From Nocardioides agri (GTDB lineage Bacteria > Actinomycetota > Actinomycetes > Propionibacteriales > Nocardioidaceae), in NCBI RefSeq assembly GCF_013778305.1, contig NZ_JACEIC010000002.1, positions 1,885,669-1,949,668 on the forward strand: DNA of 64,000 nt, written 5' to 3'. Below, piece after piece: positions 18,224-27,165 of the stretch. Each line of letters opens with the position of its first letter. The first letter of the stretch is position 1. Under the pieces are notes generated by a model that did not search any database, was not told the origin of the DNA, and was given only the letters and a program-made list of their open reading frames with translations. The translations under genes were made by a program, and so were the position numbers.

Positions 18224-19477
18224 TCAGGCGGCGGTCGTCACGTCCTTGGCCTGCTCGAGGCGGCGGGCCTGCTGCTGGAGGCGGGCGGCGGCGGCGCGGC
18301 GGATCTTGGGACCCTTGGTCGACATCGCCCACAGCAGCTTGGTCTGCTCGGGGAGGTTCTTGACGTTCGTGGTCGCGAGCCAGCCGTTGGGCAGCGACAG
18401 CCGCACCACCCGGTGCCAGGCGGAGTAGACCTGCTGCGGCAGCGGCGCGGAGTGGTAGTTGAGGTCGTACTTCTCGAAGAGCGCCTGCACCTTCGGGGCC
18501 ACCTCGGCGTACCGGTTGCTCGGCAGGTCGGGGAAGAGGTGGTGCTCGATCTGGTGCGAGAGGTTGCCGGACATCAGGTGCATGGCCTTGGACCCGGAGA
18601 TGTTGGCGGAGCCGAGCATCTGGCGCAGGTACCACTCGCCGCGGGTCTCGTTGTCCGGGATCGACTTCTTCTCGAAGGTCTCGACGCCCTCGGGGAAGTG
18701 GCCGCACATGATCACCGAGTGCGACCAGAGGTTGCGCACCACGTTGGCGGTGAAGTTGGCGGCGAGCGTCGGCAGGAAGCCGCCGAACGGGATCGCGAGG
18801 CCGGGGTTGATCACGTAGTCCTTGGTGGCCTGCTTGCGGATCTTCTTCAGCGTCTTGGACAGGTCGGCCTTGAACTTCGCGCTGCGCTTCTCCTTGGGGA
18901 TGCGCAGGTTGCGGCCGAGCTCGAGGTCGTAGGCCGCGATGCCGTACTCGAAGAAGCACGCGTTGATGAAGTTCCACAGCGGCTGCGCGAGGTACGCCGG
19001 GTGCCAGCGCTGGTCCTCGTCGACGCGCATGATGCCGTAGCCGAGGTCGTTGTCCTTGCCCACGATGTTGGTGTAGGTGTGGTGGATCTCGTTGTGGGCG
19101 TGCTTCCAGCCGTCGGCCGTCGACGCGTTGTCCCACTCCCAGGTGGTCGAGTGGATCTTCGGGTCACGCATCCAGTCCCACTGGCCGTGCATGACGTTGT
19201 GGCCGATCTCCATGTTCTCGAGGATCTTGGCGACCGACAGGCCGACCGTGCCGAGCACCCACAGCGGCGGCAGCGCGGAGCCGAGCAGCACGGCGCGGCT
19301 GGCCAGCTCGAGGCGGCGCTGCACGTCGACGACCTTGCGGATGTACGCCGCGTCGCGCTCGCCGCGGTCGTCGAGCACCTCCTGGCGGATCGCATCGAGC
19401 TCGATGCCGAGCTGCTCGATGTCCTCGGGGGTGAGGTGTGCCGTCGGGTTCACGGGCTTCTTCGTGATGGCGGTCAT
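18224..19477 (-). CDS. Membrane fatty acid desaturase (acyl-lipid/acyl-CoA)
   Basis: A 417-residue di-iron membrane desaturase. Three histidine boxes are visible: HNVMHG (93-98), HAHNEIHH (126-133) and HQIEHH (308-313). The QIEHH form is typical of front-end/acyl-lipid desaturases and of mycobacterial DesA3. Hydrophobic segments lie around 55-85 and 220-260. The ATG at 19477 has a GGAG site 8 nt upstream. The gene follows its likely electron donor by 10 bp, as in the mycobacterial desA3-oxidoreductase pair (Rv3229c-Rv3230c). Role: introducing double bonds into membrane fatty acids. The position of desaturation cannot be told from sequence. Confidence 0.93.
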   Translation of the reverse strand: MTAITKKPVNPTAHLTPEDIEQLGIELDAIRQEVLDDRGERDAAYIRKVVDVQRRLELASRAVLLGSALPPLWVLGTVGLSVAKILENMEIGHNVMHGQWDWMRDPKIHSTTWEWDNASTADGWKHAHNEIHHTYTNIVGKDNDLGYGIMRVDEDQRWHPAYLAQPLWNFINACFFEYGIAAYDLELGRNLRIPKEKRSAKFKADLSKTLKKIRKQATKDYVINPGLAIPFGGFLPTLAANFTANVVRNLWSHSVIMCGHFPEGVETFEKKSIPDNETRGEWYLRQMLGSANISGSKAMHLMSGNLSHQIEHHLFPDLPSNRYAEVAPKVQALFEKYDLNYHSAPLPQQVYSAWHRVVRLSLPNGWLATTNVKNLPEQTKLLWAMSTKGPKIRRAAAARLQQQARRLEQAKDVTTAA

Positions 19478-19487
19478 CTCATCGCTC

Positions 19488-20603
19488 CTAGTGGTCGATG
19501 TGGCACGGCCCAGCGGCCGCGTTGATGCAGGTCTGGATCGGGACGCCGCCGGGGCCGGTCTCACCCGGCACGGCGGTCGTGATGGCGCCGTTGCGCAGGT
19601 CGCGCACGGCACCCTCCTTCAGCGGGATCACGCAGCCCATGCAGATGCCCATCCGGCAGCCGCTGGGCATGAGGACGCCGGCCTGCTCGGCGGCGTCGAG
19701 GATCGGGGTGGCGCCGTCGGCCTCGACCACGGTGCCGCTGGCGAACGTGACGGTGCCGCCCTCGCCGGCCTCCACCAGGTGCGGGCGGAACCGCTCGGTC
19801 GTGAGCTGCAGGCCGCGAGCGGCGTGGTGGGCCTCGAGGGCGTCGAGCAGGCCGGCCGGCCCGCAGGCGTAGGCGAGCCGCTCGTCGAGGTCGGGCACCA
19901 GGGTCTCGAGGTGGTCGACCTCGAGGATGCCGTGCTGGTCGTCGTACCGCTCGACGAGCGTGATCCGGCCGGTGGACCCGAGCGCGCGGAGCTCGTCGCG
20001 GAAGATCGCGGACGACTCGTCGACGTTGACGTGGACGAGCACGATGTCGGTCGCCGGCGGCGTACGGCGCGAGTAGAGGTTGCGCAGCATGCCGATCACC
20101 GGCGTGATGCCGGAGCCGGCGGTCACCAGCAGGATCTTGTCGGGGAGCGGCTGCGGGAGCACGAACTCGCCCTCGGCCTGGGCCAGCTGGATCATCTGGC
20201 CGACCGGCGCGCGGTGCACGAGGTAGTCGGACACGACGCCGCCGGGGATCGCCTTGACCGTGATGCTGATCCGGCGGTCGGCACGCGGGCCGTGGGTGAG
20301 CGAGTAGGTGCGCCACAGCCGGACGCCGTCGACGTCGACGCCGACGCGGACGTACTGGCCCGGGACGTGACCCGACCAGTCGCGGCCGGGCTGGAGCACG
20401 ATCGTGGCCGACTGGTCGGTCTCGTGGACCACCTCGACGATCCGGGCACGCAGGTCGGCGCCGCGGCGCAACGGGTGGAAGACGTCGAGCACGTCGTCGA
20501 TGGACAGCGGCGTCACGGCGGCGTCGGCGACGCGCCGGAGGCTGTCCCTCAGGGAGCGCCCAGGCCCGGAACGGGTCGCGACGGTCGAGACGGTGATGCT
20601 CAT
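19488..20603 (-). CDS. Ferredoxin-reductase-type electron donor for the desaturase
   Basis: A 371-residue flavoprotein. It contains a FAD-binding barrel (RTYSLTHG), an NAD(P)-binding domain (LLVTAGSGITPVIGMLR) and a C-terminal plant-type [2Fe-2S] domain with CRMGICMGC and the distant cysteine in QTCINAA. This FNR-then-ferredoxin order matches Rv3230c-like proteins that pass electrons from NAD(P)H to the desaturase. It is the first gene of a two-gene operon and is divergent from a PucR-type regulator. The ATG at 20603 has a GGAG site 2-5 nt upstream. Confidence 0.93.
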   Translation of the reverse strand: MSITVSTVATRSGPGRSLRDSLRRVADAAVTPLSIDDVLDVFHPLRRGADLRARIVEVVHETDQSATIVLQPGRDWSGHVPGQYVRVGVDVDGVRLWRTYSLTHGPRADRRISITVKAIPGGVVSDYLVHRAPVGQMIQLAQAEGEFVLPQPLPDKILLVTAGSGITPVIGMLRNLYSRRTPPATDIVLVHVNVDESSAIFRDELRALGSTGRITLVERYDDQHGILEVDHLETLVPDLDERLAYACGPAGLLDALEAHHAARGLQLTTERFRPHLVEAGEGGTVTFASGTVVEADGATPILDAAEQAGVLMPSGCRMGICMGCVIPLKEGAVRDLRNGAITTAVPGETGPGGVPIQTCINAAAGPCHIDH

Positions 20604-20685
20604 GTCTCCAGTGTGCTGCGCCGAGGGCGTAATATCCTGTCCATCGGACGTGAAGATCTAGGTCACATTTGTTCGGAGGAGACAA

Positions 20686-21843
20686 ATGACGCGAGCACGA
20701 CGCTCCACCGGACTCGGCCTGGAGCTCCCCCCCGCCGCCCTCGCGGCGATGCACAGCCAGCTGGCGACGCTCGCCGACGACGTGGTGGCCACCATCGTCG
20801 ACGAGGTGCCGAGCTATCGCGACGCCTTCTCCGGCCCGATGGGCGAGACCATCAGCAGCGCGGTGCAGCTGGCGCTGGGCGGGTTCCTCGACCTCGCCAA
20901 CCGGGGGCGCACCGACGACCTGAGCGCGGCGCCCGCGGTGGCCGGCAGCTACCAGCTCGGCCGCGGCGAGGCCCGGAGCGGCCGCACGACCGACGCCCTC
21001 CTCTCGGCGTACCGGATCGGCGCCCGGGTCGCGTGGCGCGAGCTCTCGACCACCGCGGTCAGCCACGGCCTCGGGGCCGAGGTGCTCGCCGACTTCGCCG
21101 AGCTCGTGTTCGCCTACATCGACGAGCAGTCGGCGGCCGCCGTCGCCGGGCACTCCGACGAGCTCGCCACGACGGGCCGGGTGCGTCAGCGGATGCTCGA
21201 ACGCGTCGCGCACCACCTCCTCAGCGGCTCGCCGGTCGACCAGGTCGTGGCCGCGGCGGAGCGCGCGAGCTGGGAGCCGCCGCTCACCCTGACGGCGGTG
21301 ATCGTCCCGGAGCCGCAGGCCCGCCGGGTGCTGACCGCGCTGTCCCCCGCCACGCTGCCGGTGGCCGATCCGCCCGACCTCGACGAGGGCGTGCTGCTGC
21401 TCGTCCCCGATGCGCACGACCACCGCCGAGCCGCGCTGCTGCGCATCCTCGCCGACCGGGGAGCGCTCGCCGGGCCGGCCCGGCCGTGGCTGGAGGCGCG
21501 GGCGTCGTACGACCGCGCGCTGCGGGCCCGGGCGGCCGGCGCGGAGCTGGACACCGAGGCCCACCTGGTGCCGCTGGTGCTCGACGCCGACGCGGCCGCC
21601 CGAGCCGACCTGCGTGCCCAGGCGCTGGCCCCCCTCGCCGACCTGCGCCCGGGCACGGCCGAGAGGCTCGCCGACACGCTGCGCGCGTGGCTGCTCCTGC
21701 AGGGCCGGCGCGACGAGGTGGCCGCCGCGCTCTTCGTGCACCCGCAGACCGTGCGCTACCGGATGGGCCAGCTGCGAGAGCTCTACGGCGACCGGCTCGA
21801 CGACCCCGAGCAGGTGCTGGCCCTGGTCGTCGCCCTTGGTTGA
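20686..21843 (+). CDS. PucR/CdaR-type regulator next to the desaturase operon
   Basis: A 385-residue regulator with an N-terminal helical domain (about 20-170) and a C-terminal PucR-type helix-turn-helix: LLLQGRRDEVAAALFVHPQT, then VRYRMGQLRELYG. The same gene order, with a divergent PucR-like protein beside desaturase and reductase, occurs in other actinobacteria, so control of membrane-lipid unsaturation is likely. A strong GGAGGAG site (SD) precedes the ATG at 20686. The 82-bp divergent gap holds TAATAT at about 20630 as a possible -10. The ligand is not known. Confidence 0.87.
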   Translation: MTRARRSTGLGLELPPAALAAMHSQLATLADDVVATIVDEVPSYRDAFSGPMGETISSAVQLALGGFLDLANRGRTDDLSAAPAVAGSYQLGRGEARSGRTTDALLSAYRIGARVAWRELSTTAVSHGLGAEVLADFAELVFAYIDEQSAAAVAGHSDELATTGRVRQRMLERVAHHLLSGSPVDQVVAAAERASWEPPLTLTAVIVPEPQARRVLTALSPATLPVADPPDLDEGVLLLVPDAHDHRRAALLRILADRGALAGPARPWLEARASYDRALRARAAGAELDTEAHLVPLVLDADAAARADLRAQALAPLADLRPGTAERLADTLRAWLLLQGRRDEVAAALFVHPQTVRYRMGQLRELYGDRLDDPEQVLALVVALG

Positions 21844-21902
21844 AACTCGCACCAATCCGGGCCGGCGCCCGCTCCGAAGCACTGGTGTCCAAGCCAGACG
21901 TG

Positions 21903-21922
21903 CCCCCGTGAGCCCGCGGGGG
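21903..21922 (+). terminator. Small GC hairpin between PucR and fasciclin genes
   Basis: CCCCCG (21903-21908) and CGGGGG (21917-21922) form a 6-bp stem with an 8-nt loop in the 105-bp gap. It could end the regulator transcript or shape the fasciclin leader. There is no U-tract. Confidence 0.3.
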
Positions 21923-21948
21923 TCCAACCTCGGAGGGAACCCAGTCTG

Positions 21949-22578
21949 ATGAACATCTCGATGCGCGGCCTGACGGCCGCCCTCGCCACGTCCGCCCTGG
22001 CCAGCACCGCCGCGCTCGTCGCCGCCCCGGCCGCCCAGGCGGCGGACCGGCCGACGAGCCTGGCCCAGGTGCTCGCCGCGGACGGGCACAAGTTCGACAA
22101 GAAGTGGGGTGACTTCGACATCCTCGACGCCGCCGTCATGGCCGTGCTCAAGGAGAAGCCGAAGAGCGCGGTCGGCGTGCTGGCCAAGGGGAGGGTCAAG
22201 CTGACGGCGTTCCTGCCGACCGACCGGGCCTTCCGCCAGCTCGCCACGACGCTGACCGGCACCAGGCCGGCCACCGAGAAGGCGACGTTCAAGGCCCTGG
22301 CCAGCGCCGCCGGCATCGACACGATCGAGACCGTGCTGCTCTACCACGTGGTGCCCGGCAAGACGCTGGGCAGCGGCAAGGTCGTCAAGGCCGACGGCGC
22401 GAAGCTGACGACCGCCCAGGGCGGCACCGTGACCGTCGACATCAAGGGCAAGCGGGTGTTCCTCGCCGACGCCGACCCGGACCTGCGCAACCCCCAGGTG
22501 ATCGCGGTCGACATCAACAAGGGCAACCCGCAGATCGCGCACGCGATCAACCGCGTGCTGCTGCCGCTCGACATCTGA
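21949..22578 (+). CDS. Secreted fasciclin (FAS1) domain protein
   Basis: A 209-residue exported protein: a signal peptide (cleavage near AQA, about residue 32) and one FAS1 domain (about 45-205). The FAS1 H1/H2-like motifs are visible: LTAFLPTDRAFRQL and VLLYHVVPGKTL, with the C-terminal INRVLLPLDI strand. FAS1 domains mediate adhesion or protein contacts at the cell surface. Lys-rich stretches make it basic. A GGAGGG site precedes the ATG at 21949. It is single-gene and converges on the pentapeptide gene. Confidence 0.93.
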   Translation: MNISMRGLTAALATSALASTAALVAAPAAQAADRPTSLAQVLAADGHKFDKKWGDFDILDAAVMAVLKEKPKSAVGVLAKGRVKLTAFLPTDRAFRQLATTLTGTRPATEKATFKALASAAGIDTIETVLLYHVVPGKTLGSGKVVKADGAKLTTAQGGTVTVDIKGKRVFLADADPDLRNPQVIAVDINKGNPQIAHAINRVLLPLDI

Positions 22579-22599
22579 TCCGCCGGCCGGCCGTCGGCC

Positions 22600-23244
22600 T
22601 CAGGGCTCCACGTCGAGCCCGAGGCCGGCGGCCAGCAGCGGCGCCAGCAGCGCCAGCTGATCCGGGCTGACGGTGGCGCCGCGCAGCCCCAGCACCCCGT
22701 CGACCGCCTCGAACGTGGCGCCCCGCAGGTCGACGTCCTGGAGGTCGGCGTGCTGGACGTTCAGCTGCCCGACCCGGGTGCCGCTGAGCCGGACCCGTCG
22801 GGCGATCGCCCCGACCAGGTCGAGCTCCTCCACCACGCAGTCGGTGAACGCGAGGTCGGCGACCTCCGCGCCCCGCAGGTTGAGGTAGCTGATCTTGCAG
22901 CCCACGACGTGCACCGAGCGCCACTGCGCCTCGTAGGCCTCGACGGACCCGAGGCGGCCGCTGACCGTCACGTCGCGCCACTGGCTGCGGGCGGCCCGGA
23001 CCACCGGCACGTTGACGCCGTCGAGCTCGACGTCGGTGAGTCGCGTGCCCCGGAGGTCGGCCTCGTCGGCGCTCAGCCCCGCCCACTGCGACGAGGCGAC
23101 CCGGGCCCCCTGGAGGTCGAGCAGAGGTACGGCGAGGTCGGCGTACCGGACCCCGTCGAGGTCGGCGTCGCGCCGGAGCTCGTCGGGATCGCCGTCCTCG
23201 AGACCGTCGAGGTGGAGTCGGTCGAGCTGCGGGCCACGGACCAC
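22600..23244 (-). CDS. Pentapeptide-repeat protein
   Basis: A 214-residue protein made of imperfect A(D/N)LXX units (ADLAV, ADLRG, LRGAEVADLAF, ADLQDVDLRGATF) that should fold as a right-handed quadrilateral beta-helix. Some members mimic DNA and protect gyrase, while others have no known role; nothing here discriminates. The GTG at 23244 has an AGGAGG site. It ends with a short helical cap (LALLAPLLAAGLGLDVEP). The stop of the giant sensor gene lies 31 bp upstream, so the two may be co-transcribed. Confidence 0.88.
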   Translation of the reverse strand: MVRGPQLDRLHLDGLEDGDPDELRRDADLDGVRYADLAVPLLDLQGARVASSQWAGLSADEADLRGTRLTDVELDGVNVPVVRAARSQWRDVTVSGRLGSVEAYEAQWRSVHVVGCKISYLNLRGAEVADLAFTDCVVEELDLVGAIARRVRLSGTRVGQLNVQHADLQDVDLRGATFEAVDGVLGLRGATVSPDQLALLAPLLAAGLGLDVEP

Positions 23245-23275
23245 GGGTGCCTCCTGCGTCTGCTGGGTCGCGGGG

Positions 23276-26200
23276 TCAGACCCGGACGGTGCACCACACC
23301 GTCTTGCCGGACTCCGACGACCGGGTGCCCCAGTCTGTCGTGAGGGCCTCGACGATGTTGAGCCCGCGTCCGTGCTCGTCGTCGTCGTCGGGCCGCCGCC
23401 GGCGCGGCCGCAGCAGGGCCCGGTCGTGGACCTCGAGCACCACCTCGTGGTGCGTGCGCCGGATGCGCAGGTCGATGGGCGGCCGGGCGTGTACGAAGGC
23501 GTTGGTCACGAGCTCGCTGGTGACCAGGACGAGGTCCTCGGCGAGCTCCTCGGGCACCCCCCATGCCGCGAGCTGCAGCCGGACGGCCCGGCGGGCCTGC
23601 CGCGCCGCGGTCTCGGCCGAGTCCAGGCGCACCTGCAGCCCGGGGTCCTCGGGCTCCGCGACCTTCACGAGCACCAGAGCGATGTCGTCGTCCACCTCGC
23701 CGCCGAGGAGGTCGTGCGCGAGCATCGCCGGGAGCTCGGCGAGGTCGTGGTCCACGTGGTCGCGCACCGCCTCCGCCAGCCGCTCGATGCCGTCGAAGAG
23801 ATCGGTGCCGCGGCGCTCCACGAGGCCGTCGGTGTAGAGCACCACCAGGTCGTCGGCCTCCAGCGCGACCACCTCGGGCCGCATGCCGAAGTAGCCGGCG
23901 CCGAGCGGTGGCCCGGTCGCCTCGATGCGCGCCACGTTGTCGACGAGGTCGTGGCGCGCCAGCAGCGGCGGCGGGTGGCCGGCGTTCGCGTAGGTCAGCG
24001 TGCGGTCGGCCGCGTCGTGCACGGCGTAGACGCACGTGACGATCTGGTTGGAGCCGAGCTCCTGGACCAGCCGGTCGAGGAGCTCGAGCACCTCGACCGG
24101 CGTGAGGTCGAGCGCGGCGTAGGCACGGACCGCGGAGCGCAGCTGCCCCATCACGGAGGCCGCGCGCACCCCGCGGCCCATCACGTCGCCGATGACGAAC
24201 GCCGTGCGACCGGCGCCGAGAGGGATGACGTCGTACCAGTCGCCCCCGACGTAGGTGCCCTCGACGCCGGCGCGGTAGAACGCCGCCACGTCGAGCGAGT
24301 CGAGGTCGAACTCGCTCTGCGGCAGCAGGCTCGCCTGGAGCTGCTCCGCGATCAGGCGCTCCCGGGTGGCCGCCTCGCGCTCGGCCTCGGCGGCGATCAG
24401 GCGCTCCTGGGTGGCGCGCTGGTCGGTGATGTCCTGGAAGGACCCGCGCAGCACCCGGCCGCCGGCGGGGTCGGTCGCGAGCTCCCCCCGCGCCTGGAAC
24501 AGCCGGACCCGGCCGTCCGGCAGGACGACCCGGGTCTCGTACCGGACGATCTCGCCCGGCACGGCGTGGGCGATCTGGAGGTTGACGCGCTCGAGGTCGT
24601 CGGGGTGGACCAACGACTCGATGACGCGGGCGGTGCCGAGGCGGTCCATCTCCTCCGCCGACATGTGCATGAGCTCGTAGAACATCGGCGAGGCCGTGAT
24701 CGTGTCCTGGTCGAGGTGGATCTCCCAGCTGCCGATCTGCGCGAGGCGCTGGGCCTGGGCGAGCAGCTCCTCGCTGCGCTCGAGCGCCTGACGCACCCGT
24801 TGCTCGCGGTCGAGCTCGAGGTTGACCCGCACCCGGGCGAGGAGCTCACGACCGGAGAACGGCTTGACGAGGTAGTCGTTGGCGCCGGCCTCGAGCCCCT
24901 CCAGCGTGCCCTCCTCGCCGGCCCGGGCCGACAGCATGATCACCGGGACCGACGTCAGCGCCGGGTCGCCCTGCATCTTGTGGAGCAGCCCGAATCCGTC
25001 GAGCCGCGGCATCATCACGTCGGTGAGCACGAGGTCCGGCCGACGCTCGGCCATCCGCTCCAGGGCGTCGATCCCGTCGGCCGCGACCTGGACGTCGTAC
25101 TCGGGGTGCAGCAGGTCGGCGATGTAGGAGCGCATGTCCGCGTTGTCGTCGACCACGAGGACCGTGGGCTGGCCGCTGCGCGCGGCGGCCCGTGGCTCGG
25201 GCTGCGAGCCGTCCGGCAGCCAGCTGAGCGCCTGCGCGACCATGCTGCGGGTCGCGCCGTCGGCGGCGACCGCGATCGTCCCGGACTCGTGGGCGACCTG
25301 CTCGGCCGGGAGGTGCTCGTGGCCGAGCGGCAGCCGCACGACGAACGTCGAGCCCTCCCCCGGGGCGCTGTCGACGGACACGGTCCCGCCGTGCGCGTTC
25401 ACCAGCTCCGCGACCAGCGCGAGGCCGATGCCCGAGCCCTCGTGGGTGCGCGAGCGGGACCCGGCCACCCGGTGGAACCGCTCGAACAGCCGCGGCTGGT
25501 CGGCCTCCGGGATGCCGGTGCCGGTGTCGCTCACACGCAGCACGGCCTCGCCGTCGTCCGAGCCGATCGTCACCGAGACGCCGCCCTCGAACGTGAACTT
25601 CAGGGCGTTCGAGATCAGGTTGAGCACGATCTTGGACCACTGGTCGCGGTCGACGTAGGCGACGGTGTCGCCGTCGCAGTCGATGTCGAGCCGCAGGCCC
25701 GCTCCCTCGGCTGCCGACTGGAACATCGCGGCCAGCTCTGCGGTGAGCACGCAGAGGTCGGTGCGCTGGAAGGACGACCGGCCCTGCCCGGACTCGAGCC
25801 GCGAGAAGTCGAGGAGGGTGTTGACCAGCTGGAGCATCCGCTGGCCGTTGCGCGCGATCGTCTCGAGGCGCGCGGCCTGGCTCGGCGGCAGCGGCGCGGC
25901 ACCGTCGGCGAGGGCGTCCTCGGCGGGTCCGAGCAGCAGCGTGAGCGGCGTGCGCAGCTCGTGGCTGACGTTGGCGAAGAAGTCGGTCTTGGCCTGGTCG
26001 AGGCGGGCGAGCTGCTCGGCCCGCTCGCGCTCGGCCTGGATCGCGCGCGCGTCCGAGATCGCCGCCGACAGGTGCCCCGCCACGAGGTCGACGAAGTCGC
26101 GGTAGGTGTCGTCGAACGGCCGGTAGCGGTTGAGGCCGGCGACGAGGAACCCGTAGGGGTGGTCGGCGGCGGCCTGGGCCAGGGGGACGACGTACGCCTC

Positions 26201-27046
26201 CGTCGGCGGCTCGGGCCACCGGCCGCGCGGCACGTCCTCGAACCGGCCCGCCAGCGGGACGACGGAGCTGAGGCCGTCCCACAGCTCCGCGATCGGCCAG
26301 GTCGGCGACGGGGACGAGGCGTGGATCAGCGCGGGCGCGACCGGGTGGTCGCCGGCGACGCCCGCGGTCCCGGCGCGCCAGACGGTCGCCCCGTCGTCGT
26401 CGAAGAGGTAGACCACGGAGAACGGCAGCAGGCGCCCGTCGGCGTTGATCTGGTGGCAGGCCTCCGCGACCGCAGCCTGCTCGTCGCGCGCGGCGCTCAT
26501 CCTGACCCCGAGGTCGCGCAGCAGCGCCATCCGGCTGGTGGCGACGACCTGCTGGGTGTCCTCGGTGACGACGCAGAGCATGCCGGCGACCGCGCCGTCG
26601 TCGTCGGCGAGCGGGCTGTAGGAGAAGGTGTGGTAGGTCTCCTCGGCGTATCCCGACCGTTCGAGGAACAGCAGCAGCGCCTCGTCCCAGGTCGCCTCGC
26701 CCGACTCCATCACGCGTGCGATGCGCGGCCCGATGTCGTCCCAGATCTCCGACCACACCTCGTCCGCGCGGCGGCCGAGGGCCCAGGGGTACTTCGTGCC
26801 GAGCGTGTCGCGGCGGTAGGCGTCGTTGCAGAAGAACGTCAGCTCGGGGCCCCACGCCATCCACATCGAGAACTTCGAGGTGAGCAGGATCCGGATCGCG
26901 TTCTTGAGGCTCAGCGACCACTGCTCCGGGTCGCCGAGCGGGGTCCGGGACCAGTCCACCTCGAGCAGGTCGGCGCCCACCTGTCCGCCGGACTCGAACG
27001 TCTCGCGCATCGAGCGCACCCGGCTGACCGGTTCGCGCGCCGTCAT
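23276..27046 (-). CDS. Hybrid histidine kinase-receiver-PP2C (SpoIIE)-RsbW-like fusion
   Basis: A 1256-residue signalling protein with no obvious membrane helix. Order of domains: PAS-like sensor (about 30-165), GAF (170-330), HisKA with FFANVSHELRTP (His362), HATPase (about 455-575; LISNALKF, DTGTGIP, GSGIGLALV), receiver (about 627-745; phospho-acceptor Asp676 in LVLTDVMMP), PAS (770-875), PP2C/SpoIIE phosphatase (about 905-1130; GGDWYD, IGDVMGRG, DDDIAL) and a C-terminal HATPase of the RsbW anti-sigma kind (about 1140-1256; SELVTNAFVHA, HGRGLNIVE). It therefore joins two-component phosphorelay and partner-switching modules in one chain. The ATG at 27046 follows GAGGGG; the open frame extends to 27169. 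Its target anti-sigma antagonist is not in the window. Confidence 0.9.
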   Translation of the reverse strand: MTAREPVSRVRSMRETFESGGQVGADLLEVDWSRTPLGDPEQWSLSLKNAIRILLTSKFSMWMAWGPELTFFCNDAYRRDTLGTKYPWALGRRADEVWSEIWDDIGPRIARVMESGEATWDEALLLFLERSGYAEETYHTFSYSPLADDDGAVAGMLCVVTEDTQQVVATSRMALLRDLGVRMSAARDEQAAVAEACHQINADGRLLPFSVVYLFDDDGATVWRAGTAGVAGDHPVAPALIHASSPSPTWPIAELWDGLSSVVPLAGRFEDVPRGRWPEPPTEAYVVPLAQAAADHPYGFLVAGLNRYRPFDDTYRDFVDLVAGHLSAAISDARAIQAERERAEQLARLDQAKTDFFANVSHELRTPLTLLLGPAEDALADGAAPLPPSQAARLETIARNGQRMLQLVNTLLDFSRLESGQGRSSFQRTDLCVLTAELAAMFQSAAEGAGLRLDIDCDGDTVAYVDRDQWSKIVLNLISNALKFTFEGGVSVTIGSDDGEAVLRVSDTGTGIPEADQPRLFERFHRVAGSRSRTHEGSGIGLALVAELVNAHGGTVSVDSAPGEGSTFVVRLPLGHEHLPAEQVAHESGTIAVAADGATRSMVAQALSWLPDGSQPEPRAAARSGQPTVLVVDDNADMRSYIADLLHPEYDVQVAADGIDALERMAERRPDLVLTDVMMPRLDGFGLLHKMQGDPALTSVPVIMLSARAGEEGTLEGLEAGANDYLVKPFSGRELLARVRVNLELDREQRVRQALERSEELLAQAQRLAQIGSWEIHLDQDTITASPMFYELMHMSAEEMDRLGTARVIESLVHPDDLERVNLQIAHAVPGEIVRYETRVVLPDGRVRLFQARGELATDPAGGRVLRGSFQDITDQRATQERLIAAEAEREAATRERLIAEQLQASLLPQSEFDLDSLDVAAFYRAGVEGTYVGGDWYDVIPLGAGRTAFVIGDVMGRGVRAASVMGQLRSAVRAYAALDLTPVEVLELLDRLVQELGSNQIVTCVYAVHDAADRTLTYANAGHPPPLLARHDLVDNVARIEATGPPLGAGYFGMRPEVVALEADDLVVLYTDGLVERRGTDLFDGIERLAEAVRDHVDHDLAELPAMLAHDLLGGEVDDDIALVLVKVAEPEDPGLQVRLDSAETAARQARRAVRLQLAAWGVPEELAEDLVLVTSELVTNAFVHARPPIDLRIRRTHHEVVLEVHDRALLRPRRRRPDDDDEHGRGLNIVEALTTDWGTRSSESGKTVWCTVRV

Positions 27047-27165
27047 GCCACCACCCCTCTGTGCATGACGTCGTCCTACCCGCTCGGGACGCGTCTTGAT
27101 CCTCGGGCAGAGATCGTGGCACACGGCACGCGACCACGCCCTCACCCCCCGGGGATCGGCGCGGG

